A DNA stretch of 64,000 bases from Ascidia mentula. Its lineage: Eukaryota; Chordata; Ascidiacea; Phlebobranchia; Ascidiidae. Under the pieces are notes generated by a model. It had not been told where the DNA came from. It did not search any database and saw nothing but the letters and a program-made list of their open reading frames with translations. The translations under genes were made by a program, and so were the position numbers. Location of the stretch: contig OX387201.1 in assembly GCA_947561715.1 (NCBI GenBank), positions 3,800,001 to 3,864,000 on the forward strand, given 5' to 3'. Positions 42,319-53,242 of this stretch are shown one piece after another (position 1 is the stretch's first letter; every line of letters begins with the position of its first letter).

Positions 42319-44233
42319 TCAATTCAGCTCATGAAGAACCACAGGCTTCTCGGTAAAGATTCGAAGCAGGAATTTACCATCCTTGTAATACCAAGTGGAA
42401 GGCACAACCACGTATTTGCCAGGGTCGAGCAAATCAGTAATAGTGACTTCGCGATGATTGGTGTAACGACCGCTAGATAGAACTTGTGTTGTTGTATTGA
42501 TAGAAGCAGCGTCGAGTTTTTCTTCGGGGCCTCGTTTACCTTCAAAGGGGTTTTGACGTTAATTTCCGTATTCTTTGTCACGGGTCTATTTGAAGTAGTT
42601 GGGTGCTGCAATTCTATCGTATCTAGTTTTTTGACCACTAGGATGTAGGCACACTGCAGTACCCTATAATTCCACTTGACATCTTTGTTTTACTCAACAA
42701 TAAAACACACTTCTGACATATTTATCATTGTTGTTCGTATACAACCGGCTATACAATGAGTATCTGCATATAATGATATTATCGGGTTACTTTCAACATT
42801 TCATCTTTGATCAGCCGAGCATTTCGAAAAGGATATAGCTATAGAGCTAACCCAGTTTCACAATCTTATCACATTGGAGGATTATCACCTTGTATATACG
42901 GAGAGATAGATGGAGATTCTTCACTCCATTACTCCGCTGCACTCTTCTGCACTCCTGCATTAAGCCTAAAACTACGTGGCTTTTTCCTTCATCCGTTTTA
43001 TTGTCTTCAGCAGCATCAAAAAAATGTGAGAAAAGAATATTTTAGTAGTGAAACAAATCAAGGCAGCCAAGAGGCACAAGGGATGTCATCAGAACAAATT
43101 ATGGGTTACATAGTGTTACGCTGTTCTTTTTTAGTTACATTTCTTTGACTTATCACACATTGTTGATTCTAAATCGGCTGTCTTTTAGTAAACCTAACCA
43201 CTTCAAAAACTAACTTAAACTCAAATATAAAAGTAAAAATTTTGAGATTAACAGTTTGGTTAATTGTAGGCAGAACTTAAATACACGTTCCGCAATGAAG
43301 CTTAAAACGCGTGATTAACATAACCAAAATTAAGTTGATTGCAAATAGGATTGACTGCACGCATTTTATTTTGTCTGATTTGCTCGTACTCGTTGCAAAA
43401 ATGCATTGCATGATTCATTAGTCCGACTTAATATGCAGATCCACAACAATGCATAAACCGACCTGGTGCATCGAGTTCCATGAAGAACTGTGGGTTCGTT
43501 AGGTACTTGGATATTCCTACATTGCCACCAGGCAATTTTCCAACCACCCGTTCTCCGTAAATCATCGACCTCATCCACCTATATGATATGGTCATAGAGT
43601 GCCGCACTAAGTACTCGAATTAATCCAAAAGTTGCACAAACTTGGGCACAAGTTGTGTTAAATTATGTTGATTAATCATTTTAACACTCCAGACATAAAA
43701 TAGGTCAAAAATATGGTTCAATTGTTCAAGTTTCTATACAATTTCTTAAATATTCATACATGACAGTAGTCGATCATCTGTCTCACAAATCACGACGAAA
43801 ATGTAAAACATTGTTTCGCCTATACCCGTCACTGGAGGACGCACCGTCGCTGTCAAAATCCGGATCATTGTGCAGACCCAAAAAGAGGGGAAATGATGGC
43901 AAAAATCGGCGATGTTCGTCCAACATTCGCCGTCGTTTTTTTACTCATCCAATTTTTACTTCACATCTCACTGACGCTATTCCACTTGGACGATCTGAAT
44001 ACGATGCATTTTGGCCATTAAAAAACTGCTCGCTTATAATATAATTTCAAACTTATTGGATAAGGATAATTGAATTCATTGTGGTCACTAGAGTGCCCAT
44101 AGTAGAGTGAGTCGTCGATAGTGGTCAGGGTGTCGTCGACTCTGACGTCAACCCACTTCCCGAAACGCCAAAAACGAAAATGGAACATTCCTACATAATC
44201 CGGACCAGTCAGGTATTGGTCTTGTGGTATAAC
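42319..44233 (-). pseudogene. Calpain B: degenerate calpain copy
   Basis: Pieces of the same 11-exon plan are recognisable on the minus strand. An exon 4 match lies at about 44045-44233 (VIPQDQYLTGPDYVGMFHF). A decayed exon 8 lies near 43830-43995 (DPDFDSDGASSSDG) and exon 9 at 43463-43578 (SMIYGERVVGK). Exon 10 lies at about 42889-43018, and exon 11 at 42319-42539 ends TEKPVVLHELN. Exons 1-3 (with the catalytic Cys) and 5-7 (His and Asn) are absent. Exon 11 is 221 bases, not a multiple of three as in its neighbours (219 and 225), so it is frameshifted; exon 8 is also interrupted and exon 4 loses its 3' end. It lies between intact calpains A and C, and is best read as a tandem copy that decayed after partial deletion. 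Confidence 0.88.
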
Positions 44234-44979
44234 CTGATTAGACAAACAATAATATTAGATAGCAGCATGTTGTTTAGCACCGAAACATAACGTGTGCATC
44301 TTAGCCGACCCGGAGGGCGAATAGGGTGATCGCACCCTGGAACGTATTGCATCCCTGAAAACAACACTGCTGTAGGATACAACAAGCTTGTCCGAAAACA
44401 TTTTTTAGTTCGCCACACCACTGTGCTTTTGTCCGATGCATGCATTGCTATCACTCGTCTAGCTGCCAAAAGTCCTACTATGCAACAAGGAGTTTTAAAT
44501 AATAATCAAATTTTTTTTAATCTTTTCCAGTTTGGAAAATACTAGTCCATTAAGTGTTCTTAATGCACCAAAAAGTAAACTTTTTTTGTTATCGACAGAT
44601 TGAAACAAGTGGCGGCGCAGTGCACCACATGCTGAATATCTACTTTTTTCTTCTTACCTGTTACATGCGCAAAATTTACAATTGCACCCGCCATTTTACC
44701 ACCTTTTCAACAGTTATTAGACGCCATAGCAGCAACATGTGCTGAAGTGTCCTCAACTGTGCAAGGTTTTTGTCTATGACCAAAATGGAGCACATCCTAC
44801 CACTGATCAGAACACGCCCACAATAAAACAATGCAGGGAGCCTAACGGTTTAAAGTTTTCGAATCGCTCGCACAAGATGCGCGTCCAGCAGAGCATCAAA
44901 TCACGTTTCCATTTTCCACACAGCATTTAGTAGCATTGCTCGCTGAGTAAACTGTTGCTGCTCAAGTGACAAAACTTTA

Positions 44980-45367
44980 GTGGTTTCGGTTGGTCAAAAA
45001 AATTCGAGGCGATCGGAGTCATGTGATGAATGTTCGAAGAAAACTAATGGAAAATTGTGCAAGTTGGTGTTGTAAGGGCCCAGTTTCCAGTGAATCTCGA
45101 TTACGAAAGCCTGAAGGAAAGACCCCTAGGTCCCCAGCATTGTCGTGTGGGTTCGGGGAATAACTTCTCGCGTCATCACATTCTTTTCTCTTGCAACATG
45201 GAGTGCAAGCGAGATACGCCTAAACACACAATAAACTGCGCACTTGTAACACTAGCTTATACGTGCAATTCAATATCCATTTTCTTTAAACTCACAAAAA
45301 CATAGGTCATTGAACATCCATCACATTGCTTAGAACGCCGACAGTTTTTTCGACCAACCGAAACCAC
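44980..45367. mobile_element. MITE-like element bounded by 16-bp inverted repeats
   Basis: GTGGTTTCGGTTGGTC at 44980-44995 is matched by its reverse complement GACCAACCGAAACCAC at 45352-45367, and each is followed inward by a run of A (left) or T (right). The 388-bp body has no long frame. No convincing target duplication was found at the edges, so the superfamily is unknown. Confidence 0.5.
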
Positions 45368-46039
45368 ACACTTCAAATTCTTGTTTACGGCACTTGCGCA
45401 GCAGCGAATTGTGGATACTCAAGTACAAATGTTTGTACTGCGGACAGGAGGTGATTTGACTCTACTGAGCACAAAAAAGGTTCGAGATATTTGAGGCTGA
45501 TGCTCGCAAAATCTTTGCAGTGATTGGACTTTGTTCGGAACGCATTATTTAGATCGGCAACAGTATTATGTGGGGTTTAATGATAAATACCTGAACATAC
45601 AGCGAGAGAAATGGATACGCAGAGACCTGCATTGCCTGACAGAAAAATTGGACGCGCCATACAGCAAGTGAAAATGCTACGATTTTGTTTGGAAGATAAC
45701 TTTTGCTACTTTTTCCAGATTCTTTTACACCTTTTACCAATGTTACTTTGTTGTGTTAACGCGCTGAAAGTGACGTTGACCATTATAGCCTTTGGTGTGT
45801 TTTGTTGTAACCTGTCTGAGACACGAACGCTAGTGACAGTAGAAAGTTATGTGCTATTGTTATACTGATGCGATGACGCATACGCCAAGCTCACACAGCA
45901 TTAACATCGATGTGCACCTGCGCCACCTTGCGGCTTAAATCATCCGGAACGACTTTCGGTGAAGTTTGAATGTTGCACATGTTGTTTGGTATTGCTTGTT
46001 CTTGTTACATTGTTTTTACATACTTTATGGCCATTTACA

Positions 46040-46100
46040 CCTGATAAAGCGAGAAGATCTCGCGAAAGCTTGTGTTATTTACAAAATAAAACTTAGTCTC
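46040..46100 (+). mobile_element. Retrotransposon-like 3' tail with hairpin
   Basis: GCGAGAAGATCTCGC forms a perfect small hairpin and is followed by GAAAGCTTGTGTTATTTAC and an AATAAA. A conserved hairpin just before a terminal A-rich or short-repeat tail is a common LINE or Penelope-like 3' end. No coding part is visible upstream, so this is a 5'-truncated remnant at best. Confidence 0.3.
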
Positions 46101-46748
46101 TTTAAACAGAGCTAAACCAGAAAGTACAGATCCGTTTCAGACCATAGGAAATTGCATCATATAAATTATTATTAAACAATTGTTTAAGGCTTACCAATGC
46201 CACTCGTAAGCCAATGCAAGGAAGCTGCAAACTTTTAGGAGGTAGTTACATAGCTATCCTCATTAACTAATCCACAACTAAAAAACACACGTGCATTTCA
46301 AACTGAAAAATAATGATTTATGATTGAATATACAAAGTGCAAATTATTATCACATTGATTCAAAAGCAACATTCGACGCGATTGATAAAAATGTCCTACA
46401 TTTTGAGTACGCAGTAGATTTGGTAATTATAAAATATAAAATTACAAGCAACTAAAACATTTTAAAAGCGAATTTAGGCAGAAATATCGTCATCTTTAGC
46501 CTGAGATAATAGTTGAAGAATTCAGCTGTGTGTAGCTGTATAGCTTGTATGTACATAGATGGGCATAGGCAATAGGTTATCATAGAAAAGTTCTTTTTGG
46601 TATTTTACTTTAGGTTCCGCAAATAATCAAAACGAAAACACACAAAAAAGCCACGGCGCCAATAAAAAAAACAACGTCTACGTCAAACATTGGGAATCGG
46701 CTTTAAAAAAAAATACACATCATGACATGTGGAACACATGAGAACCTA

Positions 46749-49700
46749 TTAGTACAGCTCTTGAAGGTCCACAGGCTTCTCGGTAAAGATACGAACCAGG
46801 AAAGTGCCAGCAAGGTCGGGGTAAAACGTGGAGGGCACAACCACGTAGTATCCTGGCCTCAACAAACCGGTAACAGTGACTTCTCGACGGTTGATGTAAG
46901 TGCCGGTAGTCAGGACTTCCTTGTTTCGGCTGAAGTATCTCGCGTCGAGTTTTTTCGTTGGGCGTTCGCTCACCTTTCAATGGATTTCGATTGTGTTTCG
47001 GTTTTGTGGCATTGTCTTCACTTCGCTATCGCAAAGTCCAATCTTAAACTGCTTTAGTATCGTAAACAACCCAAGTTACACTGTTTTCGCAATGTTAACG
47101 TCGCCTTATCTCTACTTGCTGCGTGGTTTGGTATTATACTAGGGTGTCATAGCACAACATACTGGTAAAAAAATTATATAAATGTATGCATTATGAGGAC
47201 ATCGGACGCCTTAACGGTTCCTGTTGCAAGTTTGGCCCTAGTTTTTGGCAATTCTTTTGGCAGTGTAAAAAAACATCACAAAATTCTGGGAAATTTTGGA
47301 GAAACTTTGCAGATTTTCGATTGTGAAAGGAGATTGCTTCATCTGCCTTATGGGTGTTTGTGGCCCAACAGTAAATTTACAACAAGTCAACAAGTACAAG
47401 ACACTATCTATTGCGTCAGTAACGAACGAACCAATCGTTAGCTAGCCGCACTTTTTGACGGAGGTTTAACATATCTTAAGCCCCTGTAGTTTCCAACCGT
47501 TCCTATGACAACTTACCCAAAATATATTAAGAGAGAGATAAAGATTCTCCACTCCCTTGGATCGCTGCGCCCTCCTGTACTCCTGCATTAAACCAAGAAC
47601 CACGGAGCATTTTCCTTCCTCCTCCGGTTCGTCTTCAACAGGATCAAAATCATCTAATGGAAAAATAGATTTTGTTTATTTTGCTTCACTTCCGCAAAGT
47701 TTACTTTTCTTTCAAACCGTAACCGAGAGCACGGTACTTTCATACTTTTAACTATTACTCATCATTATTATTGTGACAGGAAGTTTTCTAGATTTCTTCC
47801 GAACACTTACAAGATTATAAAACACAACTACGAAATAAAGGACGATTTTCTTAAAAAAGACCTCACCATCCCAATAAAATTTATATCTAGTCGGCCTAAA
47901 ATCATATCTACTATATAACAACAAAACTAACAGTCTCACAATAATCTATAGACCAACCTGGTTGCCTGAGCTCCATGAAATACTGGGGGTTGGTTTCGTA
48001 TTTGTACAGATCGTTTCTACAACCTCCTGCTGTTCTTCCAACCACCCATTCCCCGTTGATCATTGACCTCAACCATCTGTGGGACGACATTGTTAGCTTG
48101 AAGGGAGCGATAAGATTGAGGGAAATAAATAATTAAGTTGTCTAAGTGAGAAATAAAAATGATACGAGCAAAGAAGTCGGAGCTGGGATATTGCAACCAA
48201 AGTAACTATTTGCACTGATAATAACCGCAGTAATGCTTGAAACGTTTGTGTTATAGCACAATGCTTTAACCAGCAAACTTCTAGCTTTGGCTATTATCTT
48301 TACAGTTAACGCTTCGAATGTTTTGCATCAAAAATGGCACACGCCACTAAGTAAGAATACTAGAATTTGTCAAAAAATACATGCGTTTCAGTTGGTCGTT
48401 GCTGATCACCTGTTTCACAAAACATTTCGCCTACCTGTCACCGGAGGGCGCCCCGTCGCTGTCGAAGTCGGGACCAACCGTGCAAATCGTAAGATCCGTA
48501 AAGTAATGCGAAAGGTCATCGAAGTTCATCCACCATTCGCCGTTGTTTTTGTCCTCGTACATGTTACGTTTCACATCGTCGCTTACGTAATCCCACGTGT
48601 GCGATCTAAATGTGATGCAACTCCGTCATAGTAAGGAGAAAAGCACGTGGTGCAAGGAAATTTATAGGATCGCGGCGCTGTTGTGTATATTGTGTGTAGG
48701 TGGCGAGACGTTATACCCAGTTGGCATTGGACATGTTTTTAAAATTGACACAGCGCTTATTTCTGCTGTAACATATATGAAAAAAGCAAACATGATGACT
48801 TCAGGTTGTCAGAATGCTTACAAGTTAGCACAACAAATGAAGTGTTTATTTTGTTTTTGTAAGCTGAAATGTAATAATCGGAACGTTACAACACTCCGCA
48901 ATCAACATTGTATTTTAACGTACTCATCACTCCAGTCTCCTTTCCATTCTGTGCTGCTTCCCCAGGGATTCCGCAGTTTTACCAGGTTCACGTACGCTCC
49001 CCTGTAAGCGACCTGATGCATAAAAAACAATATGGGTTGTTTACCAAAAGTTGGAAAGAATAACTGAAACGTTGGAATATTAACCCGTTTGCATGAAATT
49101 AGTTTTGCACAATGCAGAAAAACTATGACTTTATTAGCGATGACGTATGCTTCCGACCTTCGTACCAACCTGTGTGACTAAGGCCACTGAAAGTCAATTA
49201 ACATTCATGGCTTAGTTTCTGTGTACCTTGTAAACTTAGCTCAAAATCTACCAACCTTGGCAACTTGCAGCACAGCGTAGGCATGAGCACTGACCAAACC
49301 CGTTTGTTTGTCCACACTTTCCGATACTCCTTCAATGCCAGCACAAGAGAAACTGTCGTAGCGCATCGCCCTAAGCAAACCAATGAGTTTAATATGGGTG
49401 GGAAACAAGCAAAACTGTACATCCGGGCTGAAATTACTTTTTCAGTACGGTGAAGAGATCGTTGGGCGTCTTGGGACCGAGGTCGTATGACATCACAATG
49501 CCACCGGTAAGATCCTCCATTCCGTCTTGGGTGAATCCCCCTTCTATCGCTTGATATGAGTTGTGAAGTCTGAAACAAAAGAGAGAAACGTTTTAATGCA
49601 GTAAATGGAGCAAAAAACGACGCCATCTTCAAACATTAATACCATTACATAGGTTTTTAAATATTTCAGAGAGACACGGAAGTAAATGTGACAAAGACAA

Positions 49701-52700
49701 TGTATATCCCAGCTTTTCTATAGAATCAAACCACTATACTTTGCGTAGGCCTTTTCCACCAGAGGGAGCCAGAATTCGTCGGGGTCACCAGAATGTCCAA
49801 AGCAGAGTGAATCGTACAGAGTGGGCAGGGTGTCGTCGACTATCACGTCAACCCACTGTCCGAAGCGCCAAAATCGAAAATGAAACATGCCAACGTAATC
49901 CGGACCAGTCATGTCTTGGTCTTCTGGTATAACCTGTTAGAACGAACTTTTATTTTCAAGTTTGTGTAAAATTTGAAACCATAGCCTGCATTGAGATTGA
50001 TAAATCATACTGCAAGGTGTAATAAGGTGTTGTGCGCTTGTGTGTTTTATCAGGGCACTTGTGCGTGCAGTATATTGTTAAGGCTCTGCTGAAAAGTAAC
50101 ATCGATTAAAATATATAATATATTTCCGGAACTCCAAAACGATCACAATATAGCTGAGTAAAACTTTTAAATCAATCTTTCAGACAGCTCTTTTAAAGAT
50201 GTTTACTACTACAGATACGGTATCGATCGACAGCCTACCAAGGTGGCTTGGTTTACCGATCCGGTGTTGTTTATTGTATTTTCATCGGCATACTACTACA
50301 GATACGGTATCGATCGACAGCCTACCAGGGTGGCTTGGTTCACCGATCCGGTGTTGTTTATTGTATTTTCATCGGCGATCACAATATATTTACACTTTCA
50401 ACAATGACTTCTTTTTCTGCGTCTTGCAATGCTTCGACCATTTAATATCAGAATAAAAACATTAATTTTAGCTAGGGTCTCGCAAATGATATTGCAGTAA
50501 ACGTATCCTGCACGAAAACAAACCTTTTTGAGAAACTTGGGCGATCTTGATATTGCAGCGCACGAAGCCAGAAACCAGCAGTTGCCCAGTCTACCCTGTC
50601 GAATATCTTCGCTACTTAAACCATCCTTCATCAGTCTGGGTGTCCTGGTCAGATCCTGTGGGAAAAGCGTAATTTACTGAATGCCAAGCACAGCAACTGT
50701 GAGGTTTATAAAGTTCATTTCGGCAATCGCAATTACGTCGCATTGCTAATGTTTTGGGCGCTCAGTTTCAAGGTCAAATACAATCAGAATTATAAAAACA
50801 GCGATACATTTCGAGAAAACATGTTTCTGCAAAAGATTGAAGCATTGCATTTTTTTGGCTAGATGTGTCGTCAGTTATTTTAGTTCGGTAAAAGTGCTGA
50901 AGAAACCAAACGTGCGGGCGGGGCTGCAAATGTGAATATGAACAACAAAAGGCCACAAAGCCGACTGGCGACCAAAGCATATTTGCACTATGCTGGGATA
51001 CAAAAGAGACGTGGATTGGAATATGAAATTCGTCTCTGACCCGTCAACGTTCGCAACAAGCAAGAACAATCAACCTGCGATGTTTTTAGTCCAAAACACG
51101 TATATAGTTTGTTAAACGTAATGAAAGGCCACTCATCTTATTCAAGACCACCTAACTTAACCTATTAAAAAAGGGATTATTGATTTTACCAATTGGAGTG
51201 CCCGCAAACAGCACATAATCATCAAAAACTCATGATCGTCCATCACACCCAGTCAATATTTACCGAAGGTCTTTTCCACACAATGCTCCCCCAGTTCGGC
51301 GGGGCGCTGGATGAGTAATAGAGCGACTTGGCCTCACTCGGAAAGTCAACGTCCCGGTAAACGTACGTCTTGCCCGCCTCTTCGCTCTTCTTCTGGATTG
51401 CGTCTCGTATCTCCTCGAATTCCTATAGGAATGCAAATAAACAGGTTGTCAGGCTGTGTTTCCAAGTGGTACACCGGTGTCGTTTATTGGGAATCAACTA
51501 GGCGACAAAATCAATCACTCCCTTTTGTACACCCTGACGAGTCATCCCATGGTAAATAATGTAGATAGGGGGAATGACTACTACAATGCTGAAGAAACGC
51601 ACTTTTTGTCAAGAGCAACGTGACTGCGAAAACAGGGCCAATGACCTTGCGAGCGAGACAGTTGCTCGGAAAGCTTGTACGGCTACCGAAGATATTTACA
51701 AACCACTCCGTACTGAAAAACATGGATGGCGCATGCTGATCTCGCGAAAGTTAAATATGCAAACTTGTTACATTAAGGGTCAAACGAAGTTATTGCGTGG
51801 CATGTTAAACTGAGCACCAACCCAATGTATTGAATATTTTCAATACAAACTTTTTCAAGGCTTATAAATTTAGAGAATACCAACTTATTTAGAGAAAAAT
51901 TTAGAGAATAGCAGAAAACCCACAAAGTAACATTCTCAAAGTATTTATCCTCGAATTACCCTCAGAATTCCAGGAAAAATCAATGAATCGAGCAAGGGAC
52001 AAAGGATGCGTGAAAAATTATTCATGGTATCACATTTCCGGTTCGCCGCCAATATATGGGGCAATATAAACATTCAAATTACACGGACACGGCAAATTGG
52101 CACACGGCACACCCGGAAATATCGGCAAAGTTATAAACCTCGTCATGTCAATAGCGTAAACTGTGTCTGTCAAATGCGTGCCTGTATTGCACAATTGTAT
52201 GTCCATTTGCACAGTGTGGTGCTACATAAATTCCTGTTAAAACCAGGAAACCTGTGGTCAGTGGTCACTCCTTATTCGCGTGCTCTATTCATGTTATCAC
52301 GCATAGCTGTTGGGGAAAACACAGTTTTGAATGGGAAAGTCGAATTGCTTGTACTACATCTGCATGATTGGGTATACATAAACATTTGGCAACTTTCAAA
52401 CCAATGGACGCGATAGATGGACAGATAAATTAATTGTCACAAACGTATAATGACAAACTTGAGGCTGGTAGTTTCCATTTAGAACTTTATCATTACAGCG
52501 TTGGACGCAGTCCACGGGGACCATATAATACCATATTAACTGCGTATGCCACGTACACATATACGTACTGAATATATATTATAGAACAGAAGTGAATGCC
52601 AAAAAGATATGTTTTAGTTGTTATTGAATTAAAGCCCGACAAGTCTAAACGATACCAAGAAAATTTCGACCCCAAAGATGTTTACACTTACAGGCCTAGT

Positions 52701-53242
52701 ACGGTGTCGCACGCAGAACTTTAAGGGGTCGTAATGTCTCACAAAGAGGTTCGCACCGAAGTATACAACAATTAACTGCACTATTTCATGAAGTACGTCC
52801 CTCCTTCAAGTCGTTTCATTACAAATATCTGTTGCAATATTGTGTCTAAGTGGTCTCTGAAACTTGTAACCTGTCAAAAAAGGTCGGGAGCGAAAAGTTT
52901 TGGCAAGCCCTGACCTGAAGTACCAGTCCATTGACCGACTCAGTTACATACATTCAGCTCAAGAGCTACGTGGAGTAAAGGTTCCCACGCAAAGTAATGC
53001 ATTTGTTGAGGTCTACAGATGACGCTTATGAAACTAATGCAGAACTTGCCACGACACCCGTAACCACTTACCGACGTGACTTTGTGTTCGCTGAATGTTG
53101 AACTCCCCTCCACATTTTCCTCAATATCAGGGTCGTGTTGAGGGACTGGCTCTGGGGGTGGGGGTGCTTCCTCGGTAGTTTCGTTAAAATCAATTTCGTT
53201 TTCCTCTTCTTTCGGCTCAGAAGAACTGGAGTTATTACCCAT
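46749..53242 (-). CDS. Calpain C: non-classical calpain, possible N-myristoylation, no penta-EF-hand
   Basis: Eleven minus-strand exons: 53072-53242, 51264-51422, 50524-50655, 49740-49933, 49438-49569, 49256-49370, 48924-49012, 48435-48605, 47958-48076, 47517-47653, 46749-46973, encoding 547 aa with all phases consistent. Catalytic residues are present: Cys136 in QGRLGNCWFLA, His292 in TGLVSAHAY and Asn316 in KLRNPWG. Gly-Asn-Cys replaces the Gly-Asp-Cys of calpain A; I believe Asn also occurs here in some other calpains. The N-terminus MGNNSS fits Gly2/Ser6 myristoylation and is followed by an acidic, Pro-rich stretch. The protein ends [16 protein letters not shown] at the close of domain III, so there is no EF-hand module. 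Seven of eleven exon lengths equal those of calpain A, showing tandem duplication. Introns are larger; intron 3 holds an 87-bp duplication. Confidence 0.92.
50204..50377. repeat. 87-bp tandem duplication, two copies
   Basis: Copy 1 (50204-50290) and copy 2 (50291-50377) both contain ACAGATACGGTATCGATCGA and GGTGTTGTTTATTG, and differ at only a few positions. They sit in intron 3 of calpain C. The frames through them are open by chance and not coding. Confidence 0.9.

Larger units (their letters stand above)
44234..46748. other. Spacer between calpain B remnant and calpain C
   Basis: No gene seen. It contains the inverted-repeat element at 44980-45367 and a retrotransposon-like 3' tail near 46040-46100, listed separately. 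The missing 5' exons of the calpain B copy are not detectable here, so that loss is a true deletion or complete decay. Confidence 0.5.

Noticed and set aside
50199-50456. 85-codon frame with an internally repeated peptide
   Set aside because: The repetition only reflects the 87-bp intronic DNA duplication; it lies in a calpain C intron.
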